A stretch of DNA of 64,000 bases from Flavihumibacter sp. UBA7668. Its GTDB lineage: Bacteria > Bacteroidota > Bacteroidia > Chitinophagales > Chitinophagaceae. Both the position numbers and the translations under genes were made by a program. The notes below the pieces were generated by a model. That model saw only the letters and a program-made list of their open reading frames with translations. It searched no databases and was not told where the DNA came from. The stretch spans positions 1,014,905 to 1,078,904 of the forward strand of contig NZ_DLHM01000005.1 of the NCBI RefSeq assembly GCF_002483205.1, in the 5' to 3' direction. Below, piece by piece: positions 26,577 through 35,812 of the stretch. The first letter of the stretch is position 1. Each line of letters begins with the position of its first letter.

Positions 26577-27785
26577 ATGACCAAACCAACTGCAGGCCAT
26601 CCGGCCATCCGGATTTTATCGATTGATGTGCTTCGCGCACTTACCATGTTCGGAATGATTTTCGTAAACGATTTATGGTCGCTGAAGGATATCCCTTCAT
26701 GGCTCGAACATGTTGCTGCAGATGCGGACGGAATGGGCCTGGCAGATATCGTTTTTCCAGGTTTTCTCTTTATTGTAGGCATGTCTATTCCCTTCGCTAT
26801 CAGAAATCGTCGCGCCAAAGGTGACACAACCAGCCAGCTTGCCATTCATATCCTGCAACGCGGTCTTGCACTCCTCTTAATGGGTGTCTTTCTCGTAAAC
26901 GGAGAAAATATCAATGAAGCCGTAACCGGCATCTCAAGAGGCGGCTGGAATGTAATCAGTTGGATCGCCTTCATGGTTTTGTGGAATCAGTATCCCAAAA
27001 ACTGGTCGAAGCCATTGATTCGCATTTTACAGGTGCTGGCTTTGCTAACCCTTGCATGGCTGGCCTTTATCTATCGGGGAGGCGCAACAGAAAATCTGGC
27101 GCGATTTACCACCTGGTGGTGGGGCATTCTTGGCTTAATCGGATGGGCCTACCTGGTCGCAGCCCTCTATTTCACTTATAGTGATGGAAAAATCCCGGTG
27201 CTTGCTGCCGGCGCTCTTGTTAGCATCCTTATTTGCGCAACACATCATCTGGACGCTTTACCTCAAATCTCCCTCCTCAATAAAATTTTATCTCCCATCG
27301 GATTTGGTGCCATGACAGCTTTTACCCTTGGTGGAGCCTGGGCCTCCCAAGTCTTCTGGACATTAAATGGAAAAAATAAAAGCGCAACCAGTTTGCCTTT
27401 GCAATTTGGGCTGGCTGCGCTTGTATTATTAATTGCCGGATTTTTAACCCGTCCACTATGGGGAATCTCAAAAATCCAGGCAACCCCCTCCTGGGTATTA
27501 ATTTGTATCGCAATTATGCTGGTACTTTTCCTGCTGGTGTTTTGGTTGGTAGACCAAAAACAAAAATCCAACTGGTTTTCTCTTATCCGTCCGGCTGGAA
27601 CCGACACCCTGCTCTGTTATTCACTTCCTTACTTCGCATACGCATTAATCCGGCCTTCTGGCTTGCATTTACCTGATTGGGCGCTTACCGGTGGCGTGGG
27701 ATTACTAAAATCAATCCTGTTTTCATTATTGATCATCCAGTTAGCCGGCTTGTTAAGTAAAAAAGGTCTTCGATTGAAATTATAA
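26577..27785 (+). CDS. COG4299-type membrane acyltransferase (DUF5009/NAGAT-like)
   Basis: The 402-residue polytopic protein begins with RILSIDVLRALTMFGMIFVND and then FPGFLFIVGMSIPFAIRNR, the N-terminal signature of the family that includes human heparan-alpha-glucosaminide N-acetyltransferase and bacterial DUF5009 proteins. About ten membrane helices follow. Members move an acetyl group across the membrane onto a sugar or cell-surface polymer. The acceptor here is unknown. A small AGGG/CCCT hairpin (26556-26569) lies just before the ATG. Its stop overlaps the stop of the convergent phosphoesterase gene by six bases. Confidence 0.82.
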   Translation: MTKPTAGHPAIRILSIDVLRALTMFGMIFVNDLWSLKDIPSWLEHVAADADGMGLADIVFPGFLFIVGMSIPFAIRNRRAKGDTTSQLAIHILQRGLALLLMGVFLVNGENINEAVTGISRGGWNVISWIAFMVLWNQYPKNWSKPLIRILQVLALLTLAWLAFIYRGGATENLARFTTWWWGILGLIGWAYLVAALYFTYSDGKIPVLAAGALVSILICATHHLDALPQISLLNKILSPIGFGAMTAFTLGGAWASQVFWTLNGKNKSATSLPLQFGLAALVLLIAGFLTRPLWGISKIQATPSWVLICIAIMLVLFLLVFWLVDQKQKSNWFSLIRPAGTDTLLCYSLPYFAYALIRPSGLHLPDWALTGGVGLLKSILFSLLIIQLAGLLSKKGLRLKL

Positions 27786-29357
27786 TGGCTGCTCCACTTT
27801 AAAACCTGCTTTCGAATGAAAGGTTCTTCCAAAATAATCAGTAGCTCGAATTTCAATTTCATGATCACCCAGAGATAAATCAACTGGAAATCCAATCCTG
27901 AATAAATGCGTGGAGTTTTCCGGATTACTGGGGCGCTTTCCATTTAACAAAGTGTCAGACAAATCCCATTTAAACACCGATTGTAAATAGGAGGGATCTG
28001 CATCCTCCACATAACTCATTTTTTTCCACTGACCCTGGTCGATTCTGCATTCCACAATAGATTCTCGATAGCCCATGAAAAAATTAACATGAATACCGGC
28101 AGATGTTCGCTGTTTAAAAGGAATTACTTTAGGTGCTGCAATTTCCATCTGATAAGAAGCTGGTTGTCCGGCTACTTTATAATCAATCTTATATTGATTA
28201 CCCTCAATCCGAAGAAAAGCATAACCTTTTGGTGTACCATCCCTCATGGTGGAAATTGGTATGCCATCTTCATTCAATTCCCCTTTGTACCAATCTCCGG
28301 ATGTAGTGCCTGCATTGAATTCATGATGCGGTTTTTCTCTGTCAAATCCATCTGCTTTCCCAAAAAAATCGTTACGCTGCAAATGGGTATGCGCAGAGAG
28401 CGATAAGGTATTGGGATAAGCCTTCAATAATTCAAACAATCGATTCCGGTCGGCAGACCTGAATGCCTCCTCTGTATTTTTTAATGGGATATGAAAAGCT
28501 AGAACGATTAACCGATCTTTTGGAACAGTCTTTAAATCATTTTCAATAAACTCCAATTGTGAATTGCGAAAACCACCCCAGTATCCTTTGCCATCTCTGG
28601 GATCCGGATACAAGATATCATCCAGTATAATGAAATGCGCCTTGCCTACATTATAAGAATAATTTGCCGGACCGAAATTTCTTTCAAAAGTTTCATCAGA
28701 TAAGGAATCAGCGGTGGCATCATAGTTCATGTCATGATTTCCCATCAGATTATACCAGGGAATTCCAATTTTCTGCGTTGCTTTTATATAAGGATTATGC
28801 AGATCCAGATGGTCGCCTACCAGATCACCTAAACTTAAACCAAATACAGCTTCTTTTGACCCTTCCAGTTCAGCTACAATACCTTTTGCAAAATACGCCA
28901 CTTCCTGCTCTGTATAGGGTTGCGGGTCGCCAAAAATAAGCGCCGTATAGGCATCCGGCTCAGGCTGCGCAATCAGTGGGAAATCAATCGATCCCGGCAT
29001 AGCACCAGTTGGCTCAACCCCTTTGTATTTACTGCCAGCTGGTGATCCTCCCGGTTTGTGATTGTAAAAAAACTGTGGCTGATTGAATTCATTAACCGGA
29101 CACCTGTATTGTGCTGGTTTTATAACAAAGATGATCTGATCGGATGATACCGGAATTTCATAGAATCCTGCCTTATTGGTTTGTACCACCTGGATGCCAT
29201 TGGAAACGGCTACTCCTTCAATTCCTTTTTCTTTTTTATCGCGCTTATTGTTTTTGTTGCCGTCTTCATATACATATCCTTTGGCTATTGTTTGTGCCAG
29301 TCCGGCATAGGTAAACAAGCAAAATAATAGGCAACTGCTGATTTGTTTGTAATTCAT
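27780..29357 (-). CDS. Exported calcineurin-like metallophosphoesterase of the SusCD operon
   Basis: From ATG 29357 the protein has 525 residues: a signal peptide (1-22, ending GLAQ), an N-terminal beta domain with GYVYEDGNKNNKRDKKEKGIEG (SdrD_B/carboxypeptidase-regulatory-like), a catalytic core with FGDPQPY, SLGDLVGD, MGNHDMN, LAFHIPL and SAHTHL, and a C-terminal beta domain. All calcineurin-fold metal-binding motifs are present. The three-part layout is that of Bacteroidota periplasmic phosphoesterases (MetallophosN-Metallophos-MetallophosC). It starts five bases after the SusD stop, so it is the last gene of the FecR-SusC-SusD operon and probably dephosphorylates the imported ligand or its precursor. 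Confidence 0.88.
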   Translation of the reverse strand: MNYKQISSCLLFCLFTYAGLAQTIAKGYVYEDGNKNNKRDKKEKGIEGVAVSNGIQVVQTNKAGFYEIPVSSDQIIFVIKPAQYRCPVNEFNQPQFFYNHKPGGSPAGSKYKGVEPTGAMPGSIDFPLIAQPEPDAYTALIFGDPQPYTEQEVAYFAKGIVAELEGSKEAVFGLSLGDLVGDHLDLHNPYIKATQKIGIPWYNLMGNHDMNYDATADSLSDETFERNFGPANYSYNVGKAHFIILDDILYPDPRDGKGYWGGFRNSQLEFIENDLKTVPKDRLIVLAFHIPLKNTEEAFRSADRNRLFELLKAYPNTLSLSAHTHLQRNDFFGKADGFDREKPHHEFNAGTTSGDWYKGELNEDGIPISTMRDGTPKGYAFLRIEGNQYKIDYKVAGQPASYQMEIAAPKVIPFKQRTSAGIHVNFFMGYRESIVECRIDQGQWKKMSYVEDADPSYLQSVFKWDLSDTLLNGKRPSNPENSTHLFRIGFPVDLSLGDHEIEIRATDYFGRTFHSKAGFKVEQPL

Positions 29358-29362
29358 ATAAT

Positions 29363-30796
29363 TTAGTTTTCCCACCATCCTTTAATATTGATATTGTCTC
29401 CACCCATTCTCTCTACGGCCTTATTGTAATTTTCCGTATTGGTAGATCGAATGGCAATCGGATAATAATACCGTACCGGCATTTTCTGCTCGTTAACCAT
29501 CCCTGCTCCTTTGGGTAATTCAGGAAATCCGGTCCTTCTGTATTCAAACCATTGCTGGAAATCTACAAAATAAAGACTAAAATATTTTTGCCGGTGAATC
29601 CGTTGCAAACTGCCATCAAATGCTGCTTCCGGATTGTCGAAATAGGTGGCAGGCAAGCTGGCTCCCCATTGTTCCACCGCCGCCTTTGTTCCTTTTTCAT
29701 AAGCGATTTTTGCATTGGCTAAATCATCTGATAAGATTGCCAGCTCGGCTTTTATAAATTCAACCTCAGCATAGGGCATAATTGGACAAATCATCGGGGC
29801 TGTTACCAGCGCAATATTCAGGTTGGATGGGATGTAATCAAACTGACTCTCGGACCCGTCAAATCCGCTTGGAATTCCCATATAGCCTATTGTTGCAGAG
29901 CCACTGGCATTTCTGGCCTGTGTGCAGAATTTTTCCCTTCTCGGATCTTCCATCGCATTTAATTCATCTGTAAAGAATTTACCGATTGCTCGGAAAGTGG
30001 TGAAATCAACCGCTCTTCCCCAGGGGGATAAAAACGGCGTTACACCTGATAATTTCAAAATTGCCGCATCCTCATTGCTGGTGAAAACAGGATAGGTGGC
30101 GGGGTCTGCAAGCATGGTTTGTAATTGCGCCAGACTATTCATTTCCGGTTTGCCAGATACACGTAATAACAAACGCATCCTTAAAGAATTCGTGAATTTC
30201 TTCCATCGGCTAACATTGTTTCCCATCAGGATATCCGTTCCAAAATTCATGGCTTTAGTTGTGTTATACAATGTATTTGCCTGTTCCAAATCAGCCAGGA
30301 TTCGGGTATAAACTTCCTGTTGGGTGTTGAAAGCCGGACGAAAAATTCCTTCGTCCCCTCTTGCTGCTTCATCCATTGGAATATCTCCGAAACAATCAGT
30401 TGTATTGGAAAGAATCCAGGCCTTTAATGTTAACGCAATAGCCTGGTAATTTCCATCTTCCAGCGCCAGCGCCGCATTGTACATTTCTTTTACATTTGTC
30501 AGCCAGCGATAGTAGGTATTCCAGGTGGATGCACCTGCATTTTCAGAGATATCATACCGGTGAACACCTCCTGCCACACTCGGGTAAGGTAGCGAAACCT
30601 GCATCAGGTTAAAAGTGAAATCATCCGCTTTGCCCATATTAAAGGCTGTTACCGAATATAAAATTGGATTGAGAAGGGTACCCGGACTAATCTGGCTGAT
30701 ACGATTAGGATCCGTATTGATTTCATCAAAATTCTTGGTGCAGGAAATCAGGCTGATCAAAGAAGCTACAAGAATGCTTATTCTAAACTGTTTCAT
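29363..30796 (-). CDS. SusD/RagB-family ligand-binding outer membrane lipoprotein
   Basis: The 477-residue lipoprotein has signal LISLISC (C19) and then the SusD N-terminal pattern NFDEINTDPNR, with TPR-like helices and a C-terminal ending (RTGFPELP, MPVRYYYPIAI and WW near the stop) typical of the SusD-like_2 group. It caps the SusC barrel on the cell surface and binds the nutrient. It lies 18 bases after SusC on the same strand. The SusD_2 group is often linked to non-starch or peptide/phosphate ligands; specificity cannot be predicted from sequence. Confidence 0.93.
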   Translation of the reverse strand: MKQFRISILVASLISLISCTKNFDEINTDPNRISQISPGTLLNPILYSVTAFNMGKADDFTFNLMQVSLPYPSVAGGVHRYDISENAGASTWNTYYRWLTNVKEMYNAALALEDGNYQAIALTLKAWILSNTTDCFGDIPMDEAARGDEGIFRPAFNTQQEVYTRILADLEQANTLYNTTKAMNFGTDILMGNNVSRWKKFTNSLRMRLLLRVSGKPEMNSLAQLQTMLADPATYPVFTSNEDAAILKLSGVTPFLSPWGRAVDFTTFRAIGKFFTDELNAMEDPRREKFCTQARNASGSATIGYMGIPSGFDGSESQFDYIPSNLNIALVTAPMICPIMPYAEVEFIKAELAILSDDLANAKIAYEKGTKAAVEQWGASLPATYFDNPEAAFDGSLQRIHRQKYFSLYFVDFQQWFEYRRTGFPELPKGAGMVNEQKMPVRYYYPIAIRSTNTENYNKAVERMGGDNINIKGWWEN

Positions 30797-30814
30797 TTTC
30801 TCAGATTAAAAGGA

Positions 30815-33800
30815 TTAAAGTTTTACTGTGAGGTTAAATCCAATGGTTCGCTGTGTTGGCATTTGACCCATTTCAATACCGGGAAGTATGCTGGAACCAT
30901 TCAAAGCCGCTGTTTCCGGATCAAAAATTGGGAACTTTGTCCACATCCACAGATCACGACCATATAAGGCTAATGATACCTGCTGGAAACTTGTTTTTCT
31001 AATCCAGTTCATTGGCAGACTGTATTCAATTCTGGCTTCTCTTAATTTGATAAAAGAAGCATCAAATGAATTGGATTCCACATTGGCTCTTCTATAATAA
31101 TCGGCATAATATTGATTAGGTAATACCTTGGTGGTATTCGGTACATATTTGCCATCTGCACTCAGAACTACCCCTTCACCAATAATGAAATTTTCTTCAC
31201 GACCTCTTAGGGTATGTTCAAGTTTGCCCTGCTCGCTCATTTTATGATGTGTTTGCGAGTAAATAATACCACCATACTGTCCATCAAACAAGATACTCAT
31301 GCGCAGATTTTTATAGGAGAACTCGTTTCTGAAACCTGCTTTCCAATCAGCATAGGCATTACCGATATATTGAATTTCCTGCGGACGGGCGGGTAATCCG
31401 GCAGCTGTATATACGACCTGTCCATCCGGCGCACGTAGGAATCCAAATCCATAAATATCACCGGTTGTTCCTCCAACTCTTGCCTGAATGGTTGCATTTC
31501 CGCCATATCCAATATCCTGCTTGTCTTCCATTCCTTCAGTCAGCTCAAGTACCCGATTCTGGTTTTTAGACCAGGTAATAAAACTGTTCCAGCGGAAGTT
31601 TTTAGTTTTCACCGGATCTCCTGTCAATACCAGTTCAACCCCACGGTTTCGAATTTTACCTCCATTTAGAACGGCTCTTGAATAACCTGTGGTTGGGTCA
31701 AGCGGCGCTTCCAGAATCTGGTTTTTGGTGATATTGTTATAATAGGTAAGATCAATTCCCAGTCTTCCTTTGAAAAAACGAAGATCCAGTCCGCCTTCCA
31801 TACTGCTGGATATTTCCGGTTTAAAATTCACATTGTGCAACGTTGTTGGAACAGAACCCGAACTCGGAAACTCACTGGTTCCATAATATTTCTGCGTTTT
31901 ATACGGATCGGTATCATTGCCTACCTGTGCGGCTGATAAACGGAGTTTGGCAAATGAAATAATAGCGGGCAATTGCATCAATTCGGATAATATAAAGCTA
32001 CTGCTTACAGAAGGGTAGAAGAAGGAGTTGTTTTGTTTTGGAAGCGTGCTGCTCCAGTCATTTCTTCCGGTAAGATCAAGAAAAATTTTACTCTTGTAAT
32101 TAATGGATGCCAGCGCATATAAACTGTTCAGGTTTTTATTTCGATCAATTGAGTTGGTAACAGGTATCCCAATTCCATTCGCCAGCATATAAACACCCGG
32201 AATTACCAATCCATTTACATAACTGGTCAAACTGGTATAACGTCTGGTCATCATATTGCCACCTGCAGATGCTGTAAGTTGAAAATTCCTGCCAAGCTGT
32301 TCTTTGTAGGTAAGCAGGGCATCTGTATTTACTTCATAAAAATTGATGGCCTGTTCTTTATAATAACCATTCTTAAAATTGGCAGAGCTGAATGGCCGCC
32401 TGGTCTGACGGTCGTCCATACTCATATCTATTCCTGTACGAACCAGGAAATCAAATTTCTTGCTGATGGTATAATTCGCACTCAAATTACCTACTACCTG
32501 ATTGCTTTTTACACTATTCGTCATTTCATAGGCAATGAGGTAGGGGTTGTCGATGAATGAACTAAAGGGATGAACCTGATCAATCTGATTCAATCCTTTT
32601 TTCCAGATCGGGCGATACCAGTTGAGGTCCACATTCGGATTCTGGAAAATCATGAAATAGGAAATGGATTGATTATTATAACCTGTTGCAGGAAGGTTAT
32701 CACTTGATTTGTGGGTGAAATTTACCTTTGAACTAATTCGAAGTTTGTCCGACACCTTGTAATTTAAACTTACCGCAGCCGTGAGTCTTTCAAATCCCGT
32801 ATTGGGCATAATCCATTCATTCTTGGTATGAGTAATGGAAGCCCGGGCAGATCCCTTATCAGAACCTCCTTCAATTGATATATTGTTGCTTAATGTATAA
32901 CCTGTTCTCCAAAAATCTTTCACATTGTTTTTATAAGGTCTCCATAAGGTTCTTTCTGCACCCCTTCCTTCTACTGTTGGGTCATACTGATAATAAAATT
33001 GTCCATCAAACCGGGGGCCATAGGCACTACTGGTTCCACTGGTACTGGCGCCGTCTTCAGATGCACCATAGGAATAATACTTTATACCATCCGCATTCAA
33101 CTGTGTGCCGGTTCCCTGCCCATATTCATGTTGAAAGTCGGGCCATCTCAATACATCGTTGATACTGGTATTGGAATTGAACGTGATGCCTGCTCCCTTC
33201 GATTTTTTTGAACCGGATTTGGTTGTAATTAAAAGCGCTCCATTCGCAGCGCGGCTTCCATAAAGGGCAGTGGCACTGGGACCTTTTAATACGGTGATAC
33301 TCTCAATATCATCCGGATTTATATCACTGATTCCATTACCGAAATCAACCGGTACATCATTTCCTGAACCTGCCTGATAGGCATTGGAAACTCCGGAGGA
33401 AGTCAGGTTACTATTCATCGGTACTCCATCCAATACAATTAAGGCATTGTTGCCTTCCGGATTCAAGGAGGCATCACCCCGGAGAGATATTCGAACGGAA
33501 TTCAGTGGTCCGGAACCCGGAGAAATCATGGTTAATCCCGCTACCTTTCCTGATAATGCATTGGCAAAGTTATTAGAACGCGCATCGTTTATTTCCTGGC
33601 TGCTTACGGTTTGCGCTGCATACCCAATTGCTTTTTCTTCTTTCTTAATTCCCAAAGCGGTCACCACCACTTCATTCAGAGAAGCGGAAGAGTCTTTTAA
33701 TTGCAAATAGATGGATTCGGTTTTTCCTGTTTGGATATTGGAACGGGTAAACCGCTGCGAAATAAATCCTATGTGGGAAATACTGATCTGAACAGTACCT

Positions 33801-34054
33801 GCAAGCTTCGCGTCTGAAATGCTGAATAAACCCCGGTTATCAGTACTGATACTTTTATCAAAACCGGCTTGTTTATTTTCTATTCTGATGGTAACTCCAT
33901 TTAATGGTTCTCCATTCTCATTTTCAATCAATCCTTTAATAATGGTTGCCGGACTTTGTGCCTGCAATACAGCCTGTTCAGTTGGATAAAAAAATAGCAG
34001 AAAGCTTAAGCTGAACACAATAAGCCCCCTCATCACTGTGTAGTAATGTTTCAT
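30815..34054 (-). CDS. SusC/RagA-family TonB-dependent outer membrane transporter
   Basis: The 1079-residue protein has a signal peptide (about 1-33), a carboxypeptidase-regulatory-like domain (38-120; ENGEPLNGVTI), a TonB plug with LNEVVVTALG, LSGKVAGL, VLDGVPMNS and ITVLKGPSATALYGSRAANGA, and a long C-terminal beta barrel. These are hallmark SusC features. It imports the ligand delivered by SusD with TonB energy. The FecR gene immediately upstream and the nearby ECF gene imply regulation by surface signalling, but no separate FecA-type signalling domain is visible at the N-terminus. An in-frame ATG seven codons later is an alternative start. Confidence 0.95.
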   Translation of the reverse strand: MKHYYTVMRGLIVFSLSFLLFFYPTEQAVLQAQSPATIIKGLIENENGEPLNGVTIRIENKQAGFDKSISTDNRGLFSISDAKLAGTVQISISHIGFISQRFTRSNIQTGKTESIYLQLKDSSASLNEVVVTALGIKKEEKAIGYAAQTVSSQEINDARSNNFANALSGKVAGLTMISPGSGPLNSVRISLRGDASLNPEGNNALIVLDGVPMNSNLTSSGVSNAYQAGSGNDVPVDFGNGISDINPDDIESITVLKGPSATALYGSRAANGALLITTKSGSKKSKGAGITFNSNTSINDVLRWPDFQHEYGQGTGTQLNADGIKYYSYGASEDGASTSGTSSAYGPRFDGQFYYQYDPTVEGRGAERTLWRPYKNNVKDFWRTGYTLSNNISIEGGSDKGSARASITHTKNEWIMPNTGFERLTAAVSLNYKVSDKLRISSKVNFTHKSSDNLPATGYNNQSISYFMIFQNPNVDLNWYRPIWKKGLNQIDQVHPFSSFIDNPYLIAYEMTNSVKSNQVVGNLSANYTISKKFDFLVRTGIDMSMDDRQTRRPFSSANFKNGYYKEQAINFYEVNTDALLTYKEQLGRNFQLTASAGGNMMTRRYTSLTSYVNGLVIPGVYMLANGIGIPVTNSIDRNKNLNSLYALASINYKSKIFLDLTGRNDWSSTLPKQNNSFFYPSVSSSFILSELMQLPAIISFAKLRLSAAQVGNDTDPYKTQKYYGTSEFPSSGSVPTTLHNVNFKPEISSSMEGGLDLRFFKGRLGIDLTYYNNITKNQILEAPLDPTTGYSRAVLNGGKIRNRGVELVLTGDPVKTKNFRWNSFITWSKNQNRVLELTEGMEDKQDIGYGGNATIQARVGGTTGDIYGFGFLRAPDGQVVYTAAGLPARPQEIQYIGNAYADWKAGFRNEFSYKNLRMSILFDGQYGGIIYSQTHHKMSEQGKLEHTLRGREENFIIGEGVVLSADGKYVPNTTKVLPNQYYADYYRRANVESNSFDASFIKLREARIEYSLPMNWIRKTSFQQVSLALYGRDLWMWTKFPIFDPETAALNGSSILPGIEMGQMPTQRTIGFNLTVKL

Positions 34055-34076
34055 GATAGCTGAATATTTAATTGTT

Positions 34077-35117
34077 TTAGTTCTTTTGAATTACCAGTCT
34101 CTTTTGAGTCGTTTGGATTCGGAGATTGTGTAAGGTCTCCAGTCGTTTTATAATAGTACCCAGTTTGTCCTTTGATTTGATTTTTCCGGTGAAATACAAA
34201 TGGCTTAAATCAGTGGAATCATAGTGAATGGTAACCTGATATCCCTTCTTTAATTGATCCAGTACATCAGGTAATGATGTTTGCATGAATTCAAAACTGA
34301 ATCCGGTTGTTTGCAGCAGCTCGTTGTTGATTGGTTGTACTTCAGGCTTTATGAATTTTCTGCCTGATTTTACAAGCGTCTCTACAATGCCAGTTGCTTT
34401 ATTCATTACCAAACTATCTCCTGGATTCATCAGCACAGGATCCTGCTTCATTTCCGATTTAGTATAAACAACCTGTACTTTACCGGTATGTAGTTTGATT
34501 TTTGTGGCCGATTCAGTCCTGTTATCAATAGTGAAACTTGTTCCAAGAGCTGTTGTGTTTATGCGGTTGGTTTGTACTGTGAATGCATGCTTATGGCCTT
34601 TCTGTACTGAAAAATAGGCCTTTCCATTCAGTTGTATAATTCGGTCCCTGAATGAAAATGCAGAAGAGAATTGAATGGATGATCCGGGTGATAATTCAAC
34701 TATTGAGCAATCATTCAGACGGATAATTTGTTTGTTCAATCCTGTATTTACCAGCTCCAGTATGTGGGAGACGTTGTTTGCTGCAACTGATTTCTGGTCA
34801 TACGGTACTTGTTTTGGCCAAAATAAACTCATTGACACAATGCATCCTGCAAGCATTGCAGCTGCTGCCCATTGCCAGAATTTTAATGTTCTCCCTGATT
34901 TAATAGTTGTTCCTTCTTTCTGTTTTATTTTGTATTGGATTTCCTGAAACATTTTTTTTGAATAGAGCTGAATCTCTTCATCCGACATGTTGTCAAAATA
35001 ATTAAGGTCCCTGTTTGCCAGCTCCTGAAACCAGTTGTCCAGTTCAATTGATTCGCTTTCATTCAATTGATTCTTCTGATAGCCATCCAATAAATACAAT
35101 AACCTGCCTTGAAGCAT
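34077..35117 (-). CDS. FecR-family anti-sigma factor
   Basis: The 346-residue protein has a cytoplasmic N-terminal part (1-82), one membrane segment (about 83-101, WQWAAAAMLAGCIVSMSLFW), a FecR domain with SPGSSIQF, VQTNRINTTALGTSFTI and GKVQVVY, and a C-terminal DUF4974-type domain (about 262-344, GFSFEFMQTSLPDVLDQLKKGY). It holds or activates its cognate ECF sigma factor, encoded divergently 120 bases away. It is first in the operon with SusC, SusD and the phosphoesterase, and has no clear consensus promoter in the intergenic region, which fits dependence on the alternative sigma factor. Confidence 0.93.
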   Translation of the reverse strand: MLQGRLLYLLDGYQKNQLNESESIELDNWFQELANRDLNYFDNMSDEEIQLYSKKMFQEIQYKIKQKEGTTIKSGRTLKFWQWAAAAMLAGCIVSMSLFWPKQVPYDQKSVAANNVSHILELVNTGLNKQIIRLNDCSIVELSPGSSIQFSSAFSFRDRIIQLNGKAYFSVQKGHKHAFTVQTNRINTTALGTSFTIDNRTESATKIKLHTGKVQVVYTKSEMKQDPVLMNPGDSLVMNKATGIVETLVKSGRKFIKPEVQPINNELLQTTGFSFEFMQTSLPDVLDQLKKGYQVTIHYDSTDLSHLYFTGKIKSKDKLGTIIKRLETLHNLRIQTTQKRLVIQKN

Positions 35118-35214
35118 TTATTCCCTTTTGCATTGATATGCCGTCAACTGAATTTTACCCCCATCTGTTTTTGTCCAAAAAGGCTGAATTCATATTTAGT
35201 TAATATTGGCCACC

Positions 35215-35222
35215 TAGTTTTG
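35215..35222 (+). promoter_or_regulatory. Promoter -7 box for the ECF sigma gene
   Basis: TAGTTTTG matches TAnnTTTG. With transcription starting about seven bases later, the ATC at 35240 would lie some 10 bases into the message, the usual leader length here. Confidence 0.55.
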
Positions 35223-35239
35223 TTTAAAACAACGGCCGT

Positions 35240-35812
35240 ATCACTAACACTGATTCACATAGCACAAATTCACTTTGGTTATTAATCAAAAAAGGAGATG
35301 CCTGTGCATTTGAAGAATTGTACACCAACACAATTCAGCAGCTTACAAATTTTAGTTTCAGTCTGCTTGGAGACGATGACCTTGTCAAAGATGTATTGCA
35401 GGAAGTATATTCGACTCTTTATGTGCGTAGAAATGAGTTGCCGGATGAACTCAATGTGGTGGGGTACCTTACAAATGCAATAAAATATCAGTCAGCGCAT
35501 CATGTCAGGCATCAACTGGTGAAAAATACCTACTCCAATTTTATTGAGTTTTCTTCTGCAACTGAAACTAAAATTCCCGATGCTCATATGGAACATCGGG
35601 AATTAAATAATCGTATCGGGAAATCACTTGCTTCGCTTCCTGAAAAATGCAGAACAGCATTTGTTCTTCATAAATTGGAACAGCATCCTTATAAAACAGT
35701 TTCTGAAAAAATGGGCATATCTGTTAAAACAGTAGAAAAACATATCAGCAAAGCACTCAAACAATTAAGAACAGAGCTGAGTGATGTTCGTTCTATTTTC
35801 CCTTTTTTGTAG
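35240..35812 (+). CDS. ECF RNA polymerase sigma factor, apparent non-ATG start
   Basis: The reading frame encodes sigma region 2 (LWLLIKKGDACAFEELY, LVKDVLQEVYSTLY) and region 4 (LPEKCRTAFVLHKLE, ISVKTVEKHISKALKQL), the layout of a Bacteroidota ECF factor paired with FecR. The conserved N-terminus extends back to about 35270, yet no ATG, GTG or in-frame TTG lies between the upstream stop (35225) and TTG 35318, which would cut off part of region 2. An ATC at 35240, one base from ATG, would give a 190-residue protein of normal length, and a -7 box sits 17 bases before it. The gene is divergent from fecR. Its 3' end overlaps the convergent DUF1080 gene by 20 bases. The start is uncertain. Confidence 0.85.
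   Translation: MTNTDSHSTNSLWLLIKKGDACAFEELYTNTIQQLTNFSFSLLGDDDLVKDVLQEVYSTLYVRRNELPDELNVVGYLTNAIKYQSAHHVRHQLVKNTYSNFIEFSSATETKIPDAHMEHRELNNRIGKSLASLPEKCRTAFVLHKLEQHPYKTVSEKMGISVKTVEKHISKALKQLRTELSDVRSIFPFL

Noticed and set aside
35318..35812. TTG at 35318 as the real start of the ECF sigma factor
   Set aside because: The conserved region 2 sequence begins about 16 codons upstream in the same frame, so this start would remove part of the fold.
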